A stretch of DNA of 64,000 nucleotides, taken from contig CAZIJH010000004.1 of assembly GCA_964539655.1 (NCBI GenBank), positions 1-64,000 on the forward strand, written 5' to 3'. Below the pieces are notes generated by a model, which had not been told where the DNA came from, ran no database searches, and saw only the letters and a list, made by a program, of their open reading frames with translations. This document shows positions 45,852 to 55,394 of the stretch, piece by piece (positions within the stretch are counted from its first letter, which is position 1; every line of letters starts with the position of its first letter). The position numbers and the translations under genes were made by a program. Source of the DNA: CAZIJH01 sp964539655. Its GTDB lineage: Archaea; Aenigmatarchaeota; Aenigmatarchaeia; CG10238-14; SCSR01.

Positions 45852-46409
45852 CTAGATTGATACGAAATTTATTTCGCATCTTGACATCTTCGAATAGAAA
45901 TCAAGCTCGGGCTTCCTCTGCTTCCATGTCTGGAAAATGTTGTCAAGTCCTAGCCATATTGTGAACCATCCAGCTGGCTCGAGTAAAATGAAAAGGAGCC
46001 GCGAGACAAATCCCCATAATTCTGACAGGCTGTCTACGAAAGTTGCACCTAGGCTGACCATAATTCCTATGGCAACAAAAATTATTCCGTTTTTCCTGAT
46101 GTCCGAAATTTCTTTGTTCACCGCTTCGAAATGTTTCTTGAAATGAGCATGCAGTCTTTTCTTGATTGTGTTCTCCTGTTCGGCACTTCGCTTGCTTGCT
46201 GGTATCAGTAGTCTGAGTTCTATATTGTCTGGATCCTTGTCCTTAGCCGCCTTCTTCGCTTCGAGAAGAAAATCATCGGAAAGCGATCTCACGGAATACG
46301 GCCTCGGGTCGAAGTCGGAAAATATGTCGTCGTAATTGTCGAGCCAAAGGCTGATTTCTGATATTTGTAAAAGTTTTTGTTTTCCTGAAGAGGTTTGCTT
46401 TTCAGCCAT
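45852..46409 (-). CDS. Two-helix membrane protein, unknown conserved family
   Basis: A 185-residue protein. LDNYDDIFSDFDPRPYSVRSLSDDFL near the N-terminus is a motif I have the impression is widely shared, followed by a Lys-rich helical region (RLHAHFKKHFEAVNKEI) and two membrane helices (about residues 108-127 and 133-158). The C-terminus is cytosolic (WKQRKPELDFY). Function unknown. Confidence 0.7.
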   Translation of the reverse strand: MAEKQTSSGKQKLLQISEISLWLDNYDDIFSDFDPRPYSVRSLSDDFLLEAKKAAKDKDPDNIELRLLIPASKRSAEQENTIKKRLHAHFKKHFEAVNKEISDIRKNGIIFVAIGIMVSLGATFVDSLSELWGFVSRLLFILLEPAGWFTIWLGLDNIFQTWKQRKPELDFYSKMSRCEINFVSI

Positions 46410-46443
46410 GAAAATTATTCGTGAAAATATGTCTTATAAGTTG

Positions 46444-47283
46444 TCATTTAAGAACTAACCCGATCACGTTCGAAATTTCTTTGACTTCCGAAACCTGTAA
46501 TCCGGCTACATCTACATCCTGCCCCACCGGAACCAGAAAATTGGTCGCACCGTAGATGCGCGCAGCCTCGGCCTTTCCCTGAACACTGCCTACTTTTCCT
46601 ATGCTTCCGTCATTTTCTATCGTCCCCGTCATCAAAACTTTTGTGTTCATCGTCTTGTTCTGCAGCGCGCCGATAAGAGTTATCGTTATCGCGGCTCCCG
46701 CTGAGGGCCCGTCGATCGCTACAATCTCGTTGAGATCGTTTTTGAAAGTAACCTCGGTGTCCTTAGTCCCCAAATTGAATCCCGTGAAATCCTGCGCAAC
46801 TGTCGCTGCCGTCCTTATTGATTGCTGCGCTCCCTCCAACATGTCAACGTTCCTTATGTTCGCTGAAATGGCTCCCGTGCCTTTTCTGATTTTTACTTCG
46901 AGCGGGATCACAACTCCCGTCCCGTCGGATTTCACGCCGACCGCATAATAACTTTTGATTATTGGAGTCAGCTCGGAGATTTCGCTTTCCGCAAGACCAA
47001 GCCTGTCGCTCAGGTCGACAATTATCGTCTCCTTGCTCTTTACCGTGTTTCTTAGTCCGGAATTTTCGGACTGTATCGTGTCTATCTGGCCTTCCTTGAC
47101 CTTGATGTCCAGATTCTTTTCGGCGATCACGGAATCAAGCGAATCGATTTTTTGATTTTTCGAATCGATCGTCAGGTACGAATAGATAGACAACGATATT
47201 ACAGCTATCAGCAAAACATACACGAATTTTCCAGAACTTTTTTCCTGACCACCGTAATTTCTTGTAGCCGGCCTTGCTCCCAT
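46444..47283 (-). CDS. Membrane-anchored Lon-type (S16) peptidase domain protein
   Basis: A 279-residue protein with a membrane helix at about residues 21-40, a coiled coil (about 45-100) and a C-terminal Lon proteolytic domain. The catalytic Ser is in DGPSAGAA and the Lys in KVGSVQGKAEAA, so the dyad is intact. No AAA+ domain is present, unlike archaeal LonB; such single-domain membrane S16 proteins would need another unfoldase or act on loose substrates. The protease domain may face outward after the single helix. Confidence 0.85.
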   Translation of the reverse strand: MGARPATRNYGGQEKSSGKFVYVLLIAVISLSIYSYLTIDSKNQKIDSLDSVIAEKNLDIKVKEGQIDTIQSENSGLRNTVKSKETIIVDLSDRLGLAESEISELTPIIKSYYAVGVKSDGTGVVIPLEVKIRKGTGAISANIRNVDMLEGAQQSIRTAATVAQDFTGFNLGTKDTEVTFKNDLNEIVAIDGPSAGAAITITLIGALQNKTMNTKVLMTGTIENDGSIGKVGSVQGKAEAARIYGATNFLVPVGQDVDVAGLQVSEVKEISNVIGLVLK

Positions 47284-47385
47284 TCATTGATATTGTGTTT
47301 ACAATAAAATAAAAATCAGCCTGTGCAAATTTGTCACGACGAATGTGGCATAGATTTTTAAGTCATGCGAGCGATAAGGTAGATT

Positions 47386-47640
47386 ATGGAAAAGAAGCTA
47401 ATCGGGAAAATATCGGACTATCTCTCAAAAATCGGAGTCGCAATAGTGGAGCTTTCTGACACGCTTTCGGTCGGTGACAGCATCTCGATAGAAGGCACGG
47501 CTACGAACGTTCAGCAGACGGTTAATAGCATTCAGATCGAACACGAGTCGGTCGATAGCGCAGAGAAGGGGTCTTCGGTCGGACTCAAAGTCGACAATGT
47601 TGTGAAACGCGGCGACAACGTCTACAAAATTTCCGAGTAA
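47386..47640 (+). CDS. EF-Tu domain-2-like small beta-barrel protein
   Basis: An 84-residue protein. KLIGKISDYLSKIGVAIVEL, DTLSVGDSISIEG and VGLKVDNVVKRGDNVYKI form the strands of a translation-factor domain II barrel, with a charged insertion. Proteins like this are annotated as translation-factor-like, but their role is not known. The tRNA-binding protein follows 26-32 bases later, consistent with a translation link. Confidence 0.8.
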   Translation: MEKKLIGKISDYLSKIGVAIVELSDTLSVGDSISIEGTATNVQQTVNSIQIEHESVDSAEKGSSVGLKVDNVVKRGDNVYKISE

Positions 47641-47672
47641 AATATTTAAAATCCGTAACAGCATATTTGGAT

Positions 47673-48002
47673 ATGGCTGAAATTCCTTACAGTGATTTCG
47701 AAAGGTTGGAATTGAGAGTTGGACAAATAATTTCTGCGGAAGATTTAGTGGATTCTGAAAAACTTGTCAGGCTTCAGGTGGATTTTGGTGACGAGAAGAG
47801 ACAGGCTATTGCTGGAATTAAAAAGCATTTCACTCCGGAAAATCTTGTCGGGAAAAAATTTGTTTTTGTGACGAACCTGGAGAAAAGGAAAATAATGGGC
47901 GAGGAATCGCAGTGCATGGTGCTCGCCGCGACTGACGACGAAGGCAAGATGGCCTTGCTCGAGCCTTCCGAAGATGTTAAGATCGGAGCGAGGATAAGAT
48001 AG
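47673..48002 (+). CDS. tRNA-binding OB-fold protein (MetRS-beta/CsaA-like)
   Basis: A 109-residue protein from the Met at 47673. LELRVGQIISAEDL, IAGIKKHFTPENLVGKKFVFVTNLEKRKIMGEESQCMVLAA is the EMAP/CsaA tRNA-binding OB fold, as at the C-terminus of methionyl-tRNA synthetase. As a stand-alone protein it may be the separate beta subunit of MetRS. The expected GIxxxYxPExLxGK and LxxxKxxGxxSxGM patterns are visible. Confidence 0.9.
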   Translation: MAEIPYSDFERLELRVGQIISAEDLVDSEKLVRLQVDFGDEKRQAIAGIKKHFTPENLVGKKFVFVTNLEKRKIMGEESQCMVLAATDDEGKMALLEPSEDVKIGARIR

Positions 48003-48082
48003 GGAATAAAATTGTTTCGAAAATGATAAAACCTTCCTGAAAACCAAGCATAAATAATATTTCGCACATAGGTAACTGTGCT

Positions 48083-48556
48083 GTGAAAAACAAGATTAAA
48101 AATTTTCTCGGTAATTTGAAAAATCCTCACGTCCAGCTCGTGGCGATACCTCTGGGGCTCGAGACGTACAACAAACTTTTCGACAGGGTCTTTTTCGAGA
48201 AGCTCGACAGCGTCGCATTGACCGCGCATTTTTCGATTTCGTACGGCGCGGCAAAACTTATCCACGACTATCTGAAAAAATCGGACCGCCTGAAAAAATA
48301 CGGCCTGATAAGGAGATGCGTGGAAAATCCGTATTCGAGGCTTGCGATAACTTCCGCGATAGTCATAGGCGGAGGGCTGTCGAAAGAACTGATGTACGAC
48401 GAAATATTCACGACGAACGATGTCGCGGCGGACTTGCTCGGGTTCGGATTTTTCCTCAAGAACGAGATTAAGGACGCGTACAACCACAGGAACACCGAAC
48501 ATTTTATGCTGAAAGCCGACCGTCTGAAACTGCCGAGTTACCCCAAATCAGTCTGA
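48083..48556 (+). CDS. Membrane-associated protein, unknown (GTG start)
   Basis: A 157-residue protein beginning at a GTG. Weakly hydrophobic segments at about 18-35, 90-105 and 118-128. LSKELMYDEIFTTNDVAADLLGFGFF recalls the KE-xxD-xx-xDxxAxxxG helix of VanZ-like proteins, but the match is thin. Family uncertain. Confidence 0.5.
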   Translation: MKNKIKNFLGNLKNPHVQLVAIPLGLETYNKLFDRVFFEKLDSVALTAHFSISYGAAKLIHDYLKKSDRLKKYGLIRRCVENPYSRLAITSAIVIGGGLSKELMYDEIFTTNDVAADLLGFGFFLKNEIKDAYNHRNTEHFMLKADRLKLPSYPKSV

Positions 48557-48632
48557 GATCTGAATTCGGAATTCTAGCATGTCACCCAATAGATTTAACT
48601 GATTAACAGAGAAATTTTAAAAGAACCGTATC

Positions 48633-48706
<74 letters not shown>

Positions 48707-48711
48707 TTTCC

Positions 48712-48728
48712 GTCACTCCAGTGACAGG
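48712..48728 (+). repeat. Dispersed GTCAC hairpin element, short copy 3
   Basis: CGTCACTCCAGTGACAG, five bases past the 3' end of tRNA-Thr, forms a five-base stem GTCAC/GTGAC. It matches the stem and right flank of the copies at 3314 and 15141 but with a smaller loop. Confidence 0.45.
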
Positions 48729-48762
48729 GAAAATTCTTCTTGGTTACCGGCAATGAATCCGA

Positions 48763-51700
48763 GTGGAGACAGCTAAAATATGCCTGGCTCTTCTTTTTAT
48801 TTTCGTGATTTTGCCGAAACCTGGCCTGGGTGCGAATCCTGTTCCTTCGCCGATGGATAGTCTGTTCGGAAAAAATCTTTACAAGGCGATCATCCATGTC
48901 AACGCGGCCGACAAGGGCGAGATCAGCGCGTACTATCACAAGAATTTCGCCGGGTACGGCGACAACGGTTTCGACGCAGTCTTTTTCACTCTAGACGACA
49001 ACCTGATGAATATAACAAGCGAGGAGCCGTACAACGGCGGATTCGAATCATTCACTTCATGGTCGTCAAAGGAGTCCACCGTTCCCGGCGAATATGTCGG
49101 AGAGAAAAGTTCGGCAAAATATCTGAGAGGCGGCAATTCTTTGCACGCGTCCGCGAAAGTTTCCGGCGAGAATTTCGGATACGCAGGCGCGTACCAGGAC
49201 ATGCTCTGGCAGGTTTCGGCCGTCGCGGCGGACTTGAATTTCAACTTCTCGATCTACCCTGTCGCGATGGATAACAAGACCGAATTTCCTGATTCGCTGT
49301 TTGCCGTAGAGTTCGGTTTCAATTACTACAATTCGAGGAACTACACGCCGAAGATGGTGCTGCTTTTCCAGGAAAATTCTTCCGAGACATTTTCGGACGG
49401 GTCGCCATTCTCAAACGACTTCGACACGGTCTACCACGTGATGAATCCGCAGGACCAATTGAAATTCAACTTGTGGAACACCTTCAGCCTGAACCTCACT
49501 GATTTGATTGTAAATTATTACGGAAGCGAAAAGGCTCTCAACCTGAAGATCAACAACATCGGGATATACGCGTACAGCCGCAACGGCGCCGATTCCGAAT
49601 TTTATGCCGACGTCGTGAAGCTTTCCGGCAACAACGCAGTCCAAGAGACTTTTTCAACGCTGACGGGCTCGATAAAAAATTACGACAGCCAGGAGCTGAG
49701 GATGGTTCCGGGAGAGAGACTGGAAATGCAGAACGTCATGCTGTATCTCAACAAACAAGATTATTTCCAGAAGGCGGGATACGGAGTCGACAACACAAGG
49801 AAAACAATCAAAATGGCGCATGACGACGGAGGCTATCTTTTTGTTTCAAAGCCTGACAGCAGCGCAGAATACAGGACAAACATGTTCGAAAACCTTTGGC
49901 CGGTCGACGGGATGGCCGTGTACTTTTCAAGAAACATGGGACGCGAAGGCTTCGCAACCGACATCTGGGATTATTATCTTACGAACGGAATTTTTGCGCA
50001 GGGGATTGCCGAAGCCCATCCGATGTACGTCAGCGACGCGGAATCGTACGCGAAATGGCTGCCCGCGCAGTACGTGTATGCAGATGACAATTCTCCGGAG
50101 AGCATAGTCGAGGCTCTGGCGCAGGGAAGGAGCTTCGTGGAGCGCAACAGGGCGAAGGTTCCAATGATGATTTTTTTCTCCGCAGAAAACAGCCAAGTTC
50201 CTGCGGGAAAATTCCCCGTCTACGTCGACTCGAGCAGGGACGAAGCCGTCCTCGATATAGAGCTGACAAATATTCCGCCCGAGGCGAAAATTCTTAGGCT
50301 GATAAGAAACGGTACTTTTTTGTCAGACGAGCCCATATCCGGAACTTCTTTCAGCAAAACATACACGCCGTCGCTGCCGGACAAATCTAATTATTTCAGG
50401 ATCGAGATTTTGAATTCGTCGAGCGTCATGGCGTTCAGCAATCCGATAGTGTACATAAAGAAAAACATTGATCCGGATATCTGGATGGCTCTCGCCCCCT
50501 CTCTCCAGCAGGGATCCGCGAGTTCGTCGATAGAATCCATAAGTTATTCCGGAAAAAATCTCAGCTTCGTTGTGAAATCCAAGCGGGACGTTTCAGTCAC
50601 CACGAAAATATTTTCCGAAAAGCCTCCGTCAGAGGTGATGAATGCGGAGAGCTGGGACTACGATCCTGCCGCGAAAATAGTTAGAGTCGAGACTGCTGGA
50701 AAAAATTCCGACAAAACAATTGTTTCTTTTGACAGTAAGCACAATCGTGCGCCGACATGGAAGGACAATTCGACTTCTCCGCTGAATCCTACGTTCTATT
50801 TTGCAAATGCGGAATACAACTTCCGTATATCGTGGGAAGACGATGACGGAATCGGCGAAGTCGTTTTTGAACTGAACGGGGCTAATTTTACCGTTGAAGG
50901 GAACGGAGATTATTCCTTTGCCGCGAAAGATTTGGCTGCTGGGAATTATGAGTACAGATGGTATGCAAGAGACGCAATGGGGATGTGGAATTACACTCCG
51001 ATCCAGAATTACGAGATTAAAAAATCTCCGATAAATTTGGTCACGCTGTTCCTGAACGGCTTGGCAAATTCCGATGCGACAACGTACGAATCGGAAATAA
51101 ACGCGACGGCAATTTCACAGTCTGGCAAACCTTTCCTGTGGCGCGACGGGAAAAATGTGGGAAATCCCGAAATTGAAAATCTTCCTGCCGGAAAATATTT
51201 GTACAAGGCAAATGCAAGTGGAAATGAAAATTACAGTTCTAACCACGATGGGGTTTCTTTCTACTTTACGATTGACAAAGATTTCACGGACACCGATCCG
51301 CCGAAACTGAACTCTCATTCGATCGAAGCCTTTATGGAAGGCGGAAAAGTTTTTGTGAATGTCACTGCTTTTTGGTCGGACAATTTGGAGATAAGCGAAA
51401 ATTTGATCGAGGAAAATTTTACGGGAATTGTCCGAAATACTACGATGGAAAACCAATTTGTCCAACCAGTAGACCAAGGCGAATTTCTGTTCAGACTGCT
51501 GGCGAACGACACGTCCAACAATTTTAATGCGACCGATTTCACCGCAGCGGTAGTCGACATCCAGGCCGGAAAAGTTTTCGTCAATTTCAGCGGGTTCGGA
51601 GGGGACATAACTTACGAATTCGTTACGAAAAATCAGACGGAGCCTGAAAATAAAAATACGACTTCCTATTTCCAAATTTTGTCCGACGGAAAAATCCTAA

Positions 51701-52509
51701 ATGCGACGGTGATTATCGAAAGTTATTCGCAGGAGGATATTCCCCAGAACAGCGAAACGCTGCGGTTGAACAAATTTATAGGAGTGCTGATTTTGAACGA
51801 GGTTTCGGACGGATGGTCCATAGTGAAAATCTATTACGATGATTCGGAAGTTTCGTTGTCCGGAATTGACGAGAGATCATTGAGGATATGGGAATTGTAT
51901 CCTGAAAAAAAATCCTGGTACAAGTTCGATTCTCCCGACGGCAATGTTGACACGAATAACAATATCGTCTGGGCGAACGTCTCGAATTCTGGAATTTACG
52001 GCGTGTTTGGTTCGGTGCATCAGGAAGAACCTGTCCAAGGTTCTCAGCCGAGTTCGTCTGGCGGAAGCGGTGGAGGAGTCGGCGGGGGCGGAAGTGGAGG
52101 AAATGTCGCGGGAAAAATTGAAAAGGAATCGCCACCAGATGAAGAAACAACTGACGAAAATATAAAGAATGACAAAAAAGACGAAAATGAAAATATTCGG
52201 GAATCAAAATCAGAAGAAGCCACTGACCACGACAACAAACCTTCTGAAAAATCGGAAAAGAATGTCCAATCAATAGCTCCGACGGGATTTTTTTTCTTTG
52301 TTCAGCCAAACTTGGGGATAATTTTCAGTGGAGCAGCACTGGCAACGGCTGCATTCATAGTTTACGGTAAAAATTTCCTGCCGAAATCAAATGGTGAAAT
52401 TTTAGATCTTGCAAAGGAAAGATGGCGAAAAATTTGCAAAAAGTTGAAGTCGTTTGTCAGCAAAGGAAGGGCTCAGAAAACAATAGATTTATATATCACT
52501 AAGGAGTAG
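48763..52509 (+). CDS. Large surface protein with PHP-like domain
   Basis: A 1248-residue secreted protein beginning at a GTG with a signal peptide (about residues 1-22). Residues about 345-470 resemble a PHP/CehA-type metal hydrolase: AHDDGGYLFVSKP, WDYYLTNGIFAQGIAEAHPMY and SIVEALAQGRSFVERN, though some metal histidines seem lost. Beta-sandwich repeats follow, one near 950-1090 similar to PGF-pre-PGF domains (SGIDERSLRIWELYPEKKSW, SGIYGVFGS). A Gly/Ser linker near 1095, an acidic stretch, a membrane helix near 1180-1205 and a basic tail end the protein. Many N-glycosylation sites. Likely a surface protein or glycan-linked enzyme; exact role unknown. Confidence 0.75.
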   Translation: METAKICLALLFIFVILPKPGLGANPVPSPMDSLFGKNLYKAIIHVNAADKGEISAYYHKNFAGYGDNGFDAVFFTLDDNLMNITSEEPYNGGFESFTSWSSKESTVPGEYVGEKSSAKYLRGGNSLHASAKVSGENFGYAGAYQDMLWQVSAVAADLNFNFSIYPVAMDNKTEFPDSLFAVEFGFNYYNSRNYTPKMVLLFQENSSETFSDGSPFSNDFDTVYHVMNPQDQLKFNLWNTFSLNLTDLIVNYYGSEKALNLKINNIGIYAYSRNGADSEFYADVVKLSGNNAVQETFSTLTGSIKNYDSQELRMVPGERLEMQNVMLYLNKQDYFQKAGYGVDNTRKTIKMAHDDGGYLFVSKPDSSAEYRTNMFENLWPVDGMAVYFSRNMGREGFATDIWDYYLTNGIFAQGIAEAHPMYVSDAESYAKWLPAQYVYADDNSPESIVEALAQGRSFVERNRAKVPMMIFFSAENSQVPAGKFPVYVDSSRDEAVLDIELTNIPPEAKILRLIRNGTFLSDEPISGTSFSKTYTPSLPDKSNYFRIEILNSSSVMAFSNPIVYIKKNIDPDIWMALAPSLQQGSASSSIESISYSGKNLSFVVKSKRDVSVTTKIFSEKPPSEVMNAESWDYDPAAKIVRVETAGKNSDKTIVSFDSKHNRAPTWKDNSTSPLNPTFYFANAEYNFRISWEDDDGIGEVVFELNGANFTVEGNGDYSFAAKDLAAGNYEYRWYARDAMGMWNYTPIQNYEIKKSPINLVTLFLNGLANSDATTYESEINATAISQSGKPFLWRDGKNVGNPEIENLPAGKYLYKANASGNENYSSNHDGVSFYFTIDKDFTDTDPPKLNSHSIEAFMEGGKVFVNVTAFWSDNLEISENLIEENFTGIVRNTTMENQFVQPVDQGEFLFRLLANDTSNNFNATDFTAAVVDIQAGKVFVNFSGFGGDITYEFVTKNQTEPENKNTTSYFQILSDGKILNATVIIESYSQEDIPQNSETLRLNKFIGVLILNEVSDGWSIVKIYYDDSEVSLSGIDERSLRIWELYPEKKSWYKFDSPDGNVDTNNNIVWANVSNSGIYGVFGSVHQEEPVQGSQPSSSGGSGGGVGGGGSGGNVAGKIEKESPPDEETTDENIKNDKKDENENIRESKSEEATDHDNKPSEKSEKNVQSIAPTGFFFFVQPNLGIIFSGAALATAAFIVYGKNFLPKSNGEILDLAKERWRKICKKLKSFVSKGRAQKTIDLYITKE

Positions 52510-52518
52510 TATAAATAC

Positions 52519-52986
52519 ATGCTAAAGCCTGGATTAAAATGTAATCTGGCGTTTACGGAATCAATTCTTTCGGAAGACGAAGCTGTCGAATTATTGAAAG
52601 ACAAAAGAAAGTCAGACGAGAATTTTCTTGACATAAGATTTTTCCAAAGGATATCAGACCCTGGCACGATAATCTACAGGGATCCTGCAAGGCTTGTGTT
52701 ATACAGCAATGAAATGGGTAACATGGATGAACCGCTTTATCCTGTATTTATACGAAGCAACTATCCGGCTGTCTATCCTGACATTCCTTTCACGCCGCGA
52801 ATGATCAACGCTGAAATAAACAATAGGTCTGTGCAAAGTAGGATTGAAGATCCTTCTGTCTGGATCGAAGAATACGAGAAAGAAGCAAAATTCTTTAAAA
52901 TACAACTCTACTCAAGATATGAGAACACTGCAGTCGGAAGAGGTTTGCTCAAAATCCAAAAACAGATCCATCCTATTCTCGCCTAA
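52519..52986 (+). CDS. Unknown soluble protein
   Basis: A 155-residue protein with alpha/beta character (ILSEDEAVELLKDKRKSDENF, YPVFIRSNYPAVYPDIPFTP). It starts nine bases after the surface-protein stop, so it may be coupled to it. No family recognised; convergent with ppsA, seven bases apart. Confidence 0.55.
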   Translation: MLKPGLKCNLAFTESILSEDEAVELLKDKRKSDENFLDIRFFQRISDPGTIIYRDPARLVLYSNEMGNMDEPLYPVFIRSNYPAVYPDIPFTPRMINAEINNRSVQSRIEDPSVWIEEYEKEAKFFKIQLYSRYENTAVGRGLLKIQKQIHPILA

Positions 52987-52993
52987 ATTATTT

Positions 52994-55330
52994 TTATTTT
53001 TTCTTCAAAACATCCTGCAAAATTTTCCTTTCCGCTTCGGCGACCTTGCTTCTGACTTTTTCGATCGCGTCAATGTTAACCGAAATGCTGTTGATTCCCT
53101 GTCCGACCAAAAATTCCACCAGATCGAGATTGTTGCTTGGACCTTCGCCGCATATCGAAATTTCTACATTTTTTTTCTTGCAAGTTTTTATCACATAGGC
53201 GAACATCTTCTTCATCGCCGGATGCATCTCGTCGTACCTCTCGATCAATTTTGGATTGTTCCTGTCGAGCCCGAGCGTGAGCATCGTGAGATCATTTGAT
53301 CCGAAGCTCGCAAATTTTATTCCGGCGTTGCACAAATCGTCAATGATATTGACTGCCGCGGGAGTCTCGATCATTACTCCAAGTTTCACTGTTTCGGGAA
53401 GCCCGACCTCGCTCGCGATTTCTTTTGCTTTCAAAAATTCGCCGACTGTAATCACAAACGGAATCATGACGTGAACATTCGTAAGTCCGTTATCATGCAA
53501 TCTTTTTATCGCTTCGAACTCCGCCTTCAAAATCCCGGGCTCGTCCAATCCTCTTCGGATTCCGTGCCATCCCAGCATCGGGTTGTCTTCTTTCGGCTCG
53601 TCCTGGCCTCCGTCCAAATTTCTGAACTCGTCGCTTCTCGCATCGAGCGTACGGACCCAGACCGGTTTGGGATTGAATGCTTCTGCGATCGGGCTTATCC
53701 CGTCCATCAAAATTTTTATGTAATCTTCCGAGCGGTCTTCGCGAATCAATTTCGCTGGATGAATTCCGGCCTTCGCTACGATGTGCTCGATTCTCATCAA
53801 TCCAACTCCGTCAGCCTTTCCCAAAATTTCGTTTAATTTTTCTGCAAAGACAAGGTTGACTTTTACGTTGGTCACAGTTTGCGAAACTGCTGGATTTAAT
53901 TTTTCTCGTGACGGCTCCGAAAATTGTTCTGGTAATAACTGTTCCGATTTTTCTTCTCCGGTTTCGGCGGGTTGTTCCATGGAAATTTCTCCGGAATATA
54001 TCATGCCATGATACGCATCGACTGTCACTATATCGCCGTCTTTGAAAATCTGCGTAGCTTTTTCTGTACCGACTATCGCGGGGATTCCCATCTCTCTGGA
54101 TACTATAGCGGCGTGACTCGTTGCTCCCCCTAGATCCGTTATGATTGCTCCAGCCTTTTGCATCGTCGGAACCAAATCTGGAGAAGTCATCGTCGTTACA
54201 AGAATGTCTCCTTTCTCGACTTTTTCAATATCAACAAGTCCGCGAACAATTCTTATTTTTCCAGTTGCGATTCCCGGAGAAGCTCCGAGCCCTTTCAAAA
54301 TCGGTTCGGATTCGGTTTTGAATTCCTCGACTTTTTTCGCTTTCGTTGTTATCGCGCGGGTTTGCACGATTTGCATCCTTGCCTTTTCAATCGCGAATTC
54401 CACGTCCTGCGGATTTTCGTAGTGTGCCTCGAGAAGCACTCCATACTCTGCGAGCCTGATAATTTCCTGGTCGGTCAAAACTTGCGATTCGATCTTGTCG
54501 CGCGGGACATTCAATTCTATTGTGTCGTCGGTCGCGTAATCGCGGATTTTCATCCTCGTCTTTTTCCCGATTTTCTTGCTGAGTATTTTTTCGTCGCGAG
54601 AAACGACGTACATGTCGGGCTCTACGGATCCCGAGACAAGCATCTCGCCGAGACCCCACGTCGCCTCGATCACGATATTGTCTTCGCCCGTCGTCGGGTT
54701 CACTGTAAACATCACGCCGGATTTGTCCGAACTCACCATTCGCTGAACAATTACGGATATGCTCGAACGGTTTACCCCGTTTTTCTTCCTGTAAAAAATC
54801 GCGCGCGGCTCGTAGAGAGAGGCCCAGCAATTTTTAACTGCGTCAATCAAATTTTTTATTCCCTTGACATTCAGAAAACTTGCCTGCTGTCCAGCAAACG
54901 ACGCGCTTGGAAGATCTTCGGCCGTCGCGGAACTCCTCACTGCAACAAGCGCCATGTCCCTCCCGGCGGAAATCAGCGACATTATTTTCTCGCTGGGCAT
55001 CCTTTCGGAATAGGAAAGATTTCTGTAAACCTCAGTTATCTGATTTTTTATCGCGGCAGGCATGTCCTGAACAATTATCAATCTTTTTATTTTCTCGGAA
55101 GCCGCGATCAGGCTTTTTGTATCGTCGACATTCGTATTGTCGATTATCTGGTTGATCGCATTTCCGTTGTTGTTCAGTCCCATGAAATAGTCGAAAGCTT
55201 TCGTAGTCACTGCGAAGCCGAACGGCACTGGAAGTCCGAGTCCTATCATCTCACCGAGATTTGCTCCCTTGCCTCCGACGGTCGGGCCGTCGTCTTTTCC
55301 GACCTTGTCGAGCCAAACAACGTAATCCAT
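52994..55330 (-). CDS. ppsA: Phosphoenolpyruvate synthase
   Basis: A 778-residue enzyme making PEP from pyruvate and ATP (with AMP and phosphate), the gluconeogenic entry in many archaea; the reverse direction can also run. The N-terminal ATP-grasp domain starts VVWLDKVGKDDGPTVGGKGANLGEM; the phosphohistidine swivel has GGATSHAAIVSREMGIPAIVGT with catalytic His; the C-terminal TIM barrel carries PEP-binding blocks (LRMIEH-like LMRIEHI, VRTLDARSDE, MIETPAA, FGSNDLT, SICGEGPS). A charged insert near residues 455-480 is unusual. Complete and of normal length. Confidence 0.95.
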   Translation of the reverse strand: MDYVVWLDKVGKDDGPTVGGKGANLGEMIGLGLPVPFGFAVTTKAFDYFMGLNNNGNAINQIIDNTNVDDTKSLIAASEKIKRLIIVQDMPAAIKNQITEVYRNLSYSERMPSEKIMSLISAGRDMALVAVRSSATAEDLPSASFAGQQASFLNVKGIKNLIDAVKNCWASLYEPRAIFYRKKNGVNRSSISVIVQRMVSSDKSGVMFTVNPTTGEDNIVIEATWGLGEMLVSGSVEPDMYVVSRDEKILSKKIGKKTRMKIRDYATDDTIELNVPRDKIESQVLTDQEIIRLAEYGVLLEAHYENPQDVEFAIEKARMQIVQTRAITTKAKKVEEFKTESEPILKGLGASPGIATGKIRIVRGLVDIEKVEKGDILVTTMTSPDLVPTMQKAGAIITDLGGATSHAAIVSREMGIPAIVGTEKATQIFKDGDIVTVDAYHGMIYSGEISMEQPAETGEEKSEQLLPEQFSEPSREKLNPAVSQTVTNVKVNLVFAEKLNEILGKADGVGLMRIEHIVAKAGIHPAKLIREDRSEDYIKILMDGISPIAEAFNPKPVWVRTLDARSDEFRNLDGGQDEPKEDNPMLGWHGIRRGLDEPGILKAEFEAIKRLHDNGLTNVHVMIPFVITVGEFLKAKEIASEVGLPETVKLGVMIETPAAVNIIDDLCNAGIKFASFGSNDLTMLTLGLDRNNPKLIERYDEMHPAMKKMFAYVIKTCKKKNVEISICGEGPSNNLDLVEFLVGQGINSISVNIDAIEKVRSKVAEAERKILQDVLKKK

Positions 55331-55394
55331 GAAAATATTTTGATTTGTTTTAAAATATAGACGCAGTTTTATTTAGCCGACAACAAATAATCTT

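Noticed and set aside
48707..48762. Integration site at tRNA-Thr
   Set aside because: No second copy of the tRNA 3' end is found downstream; only the short hairpin repeat is present.
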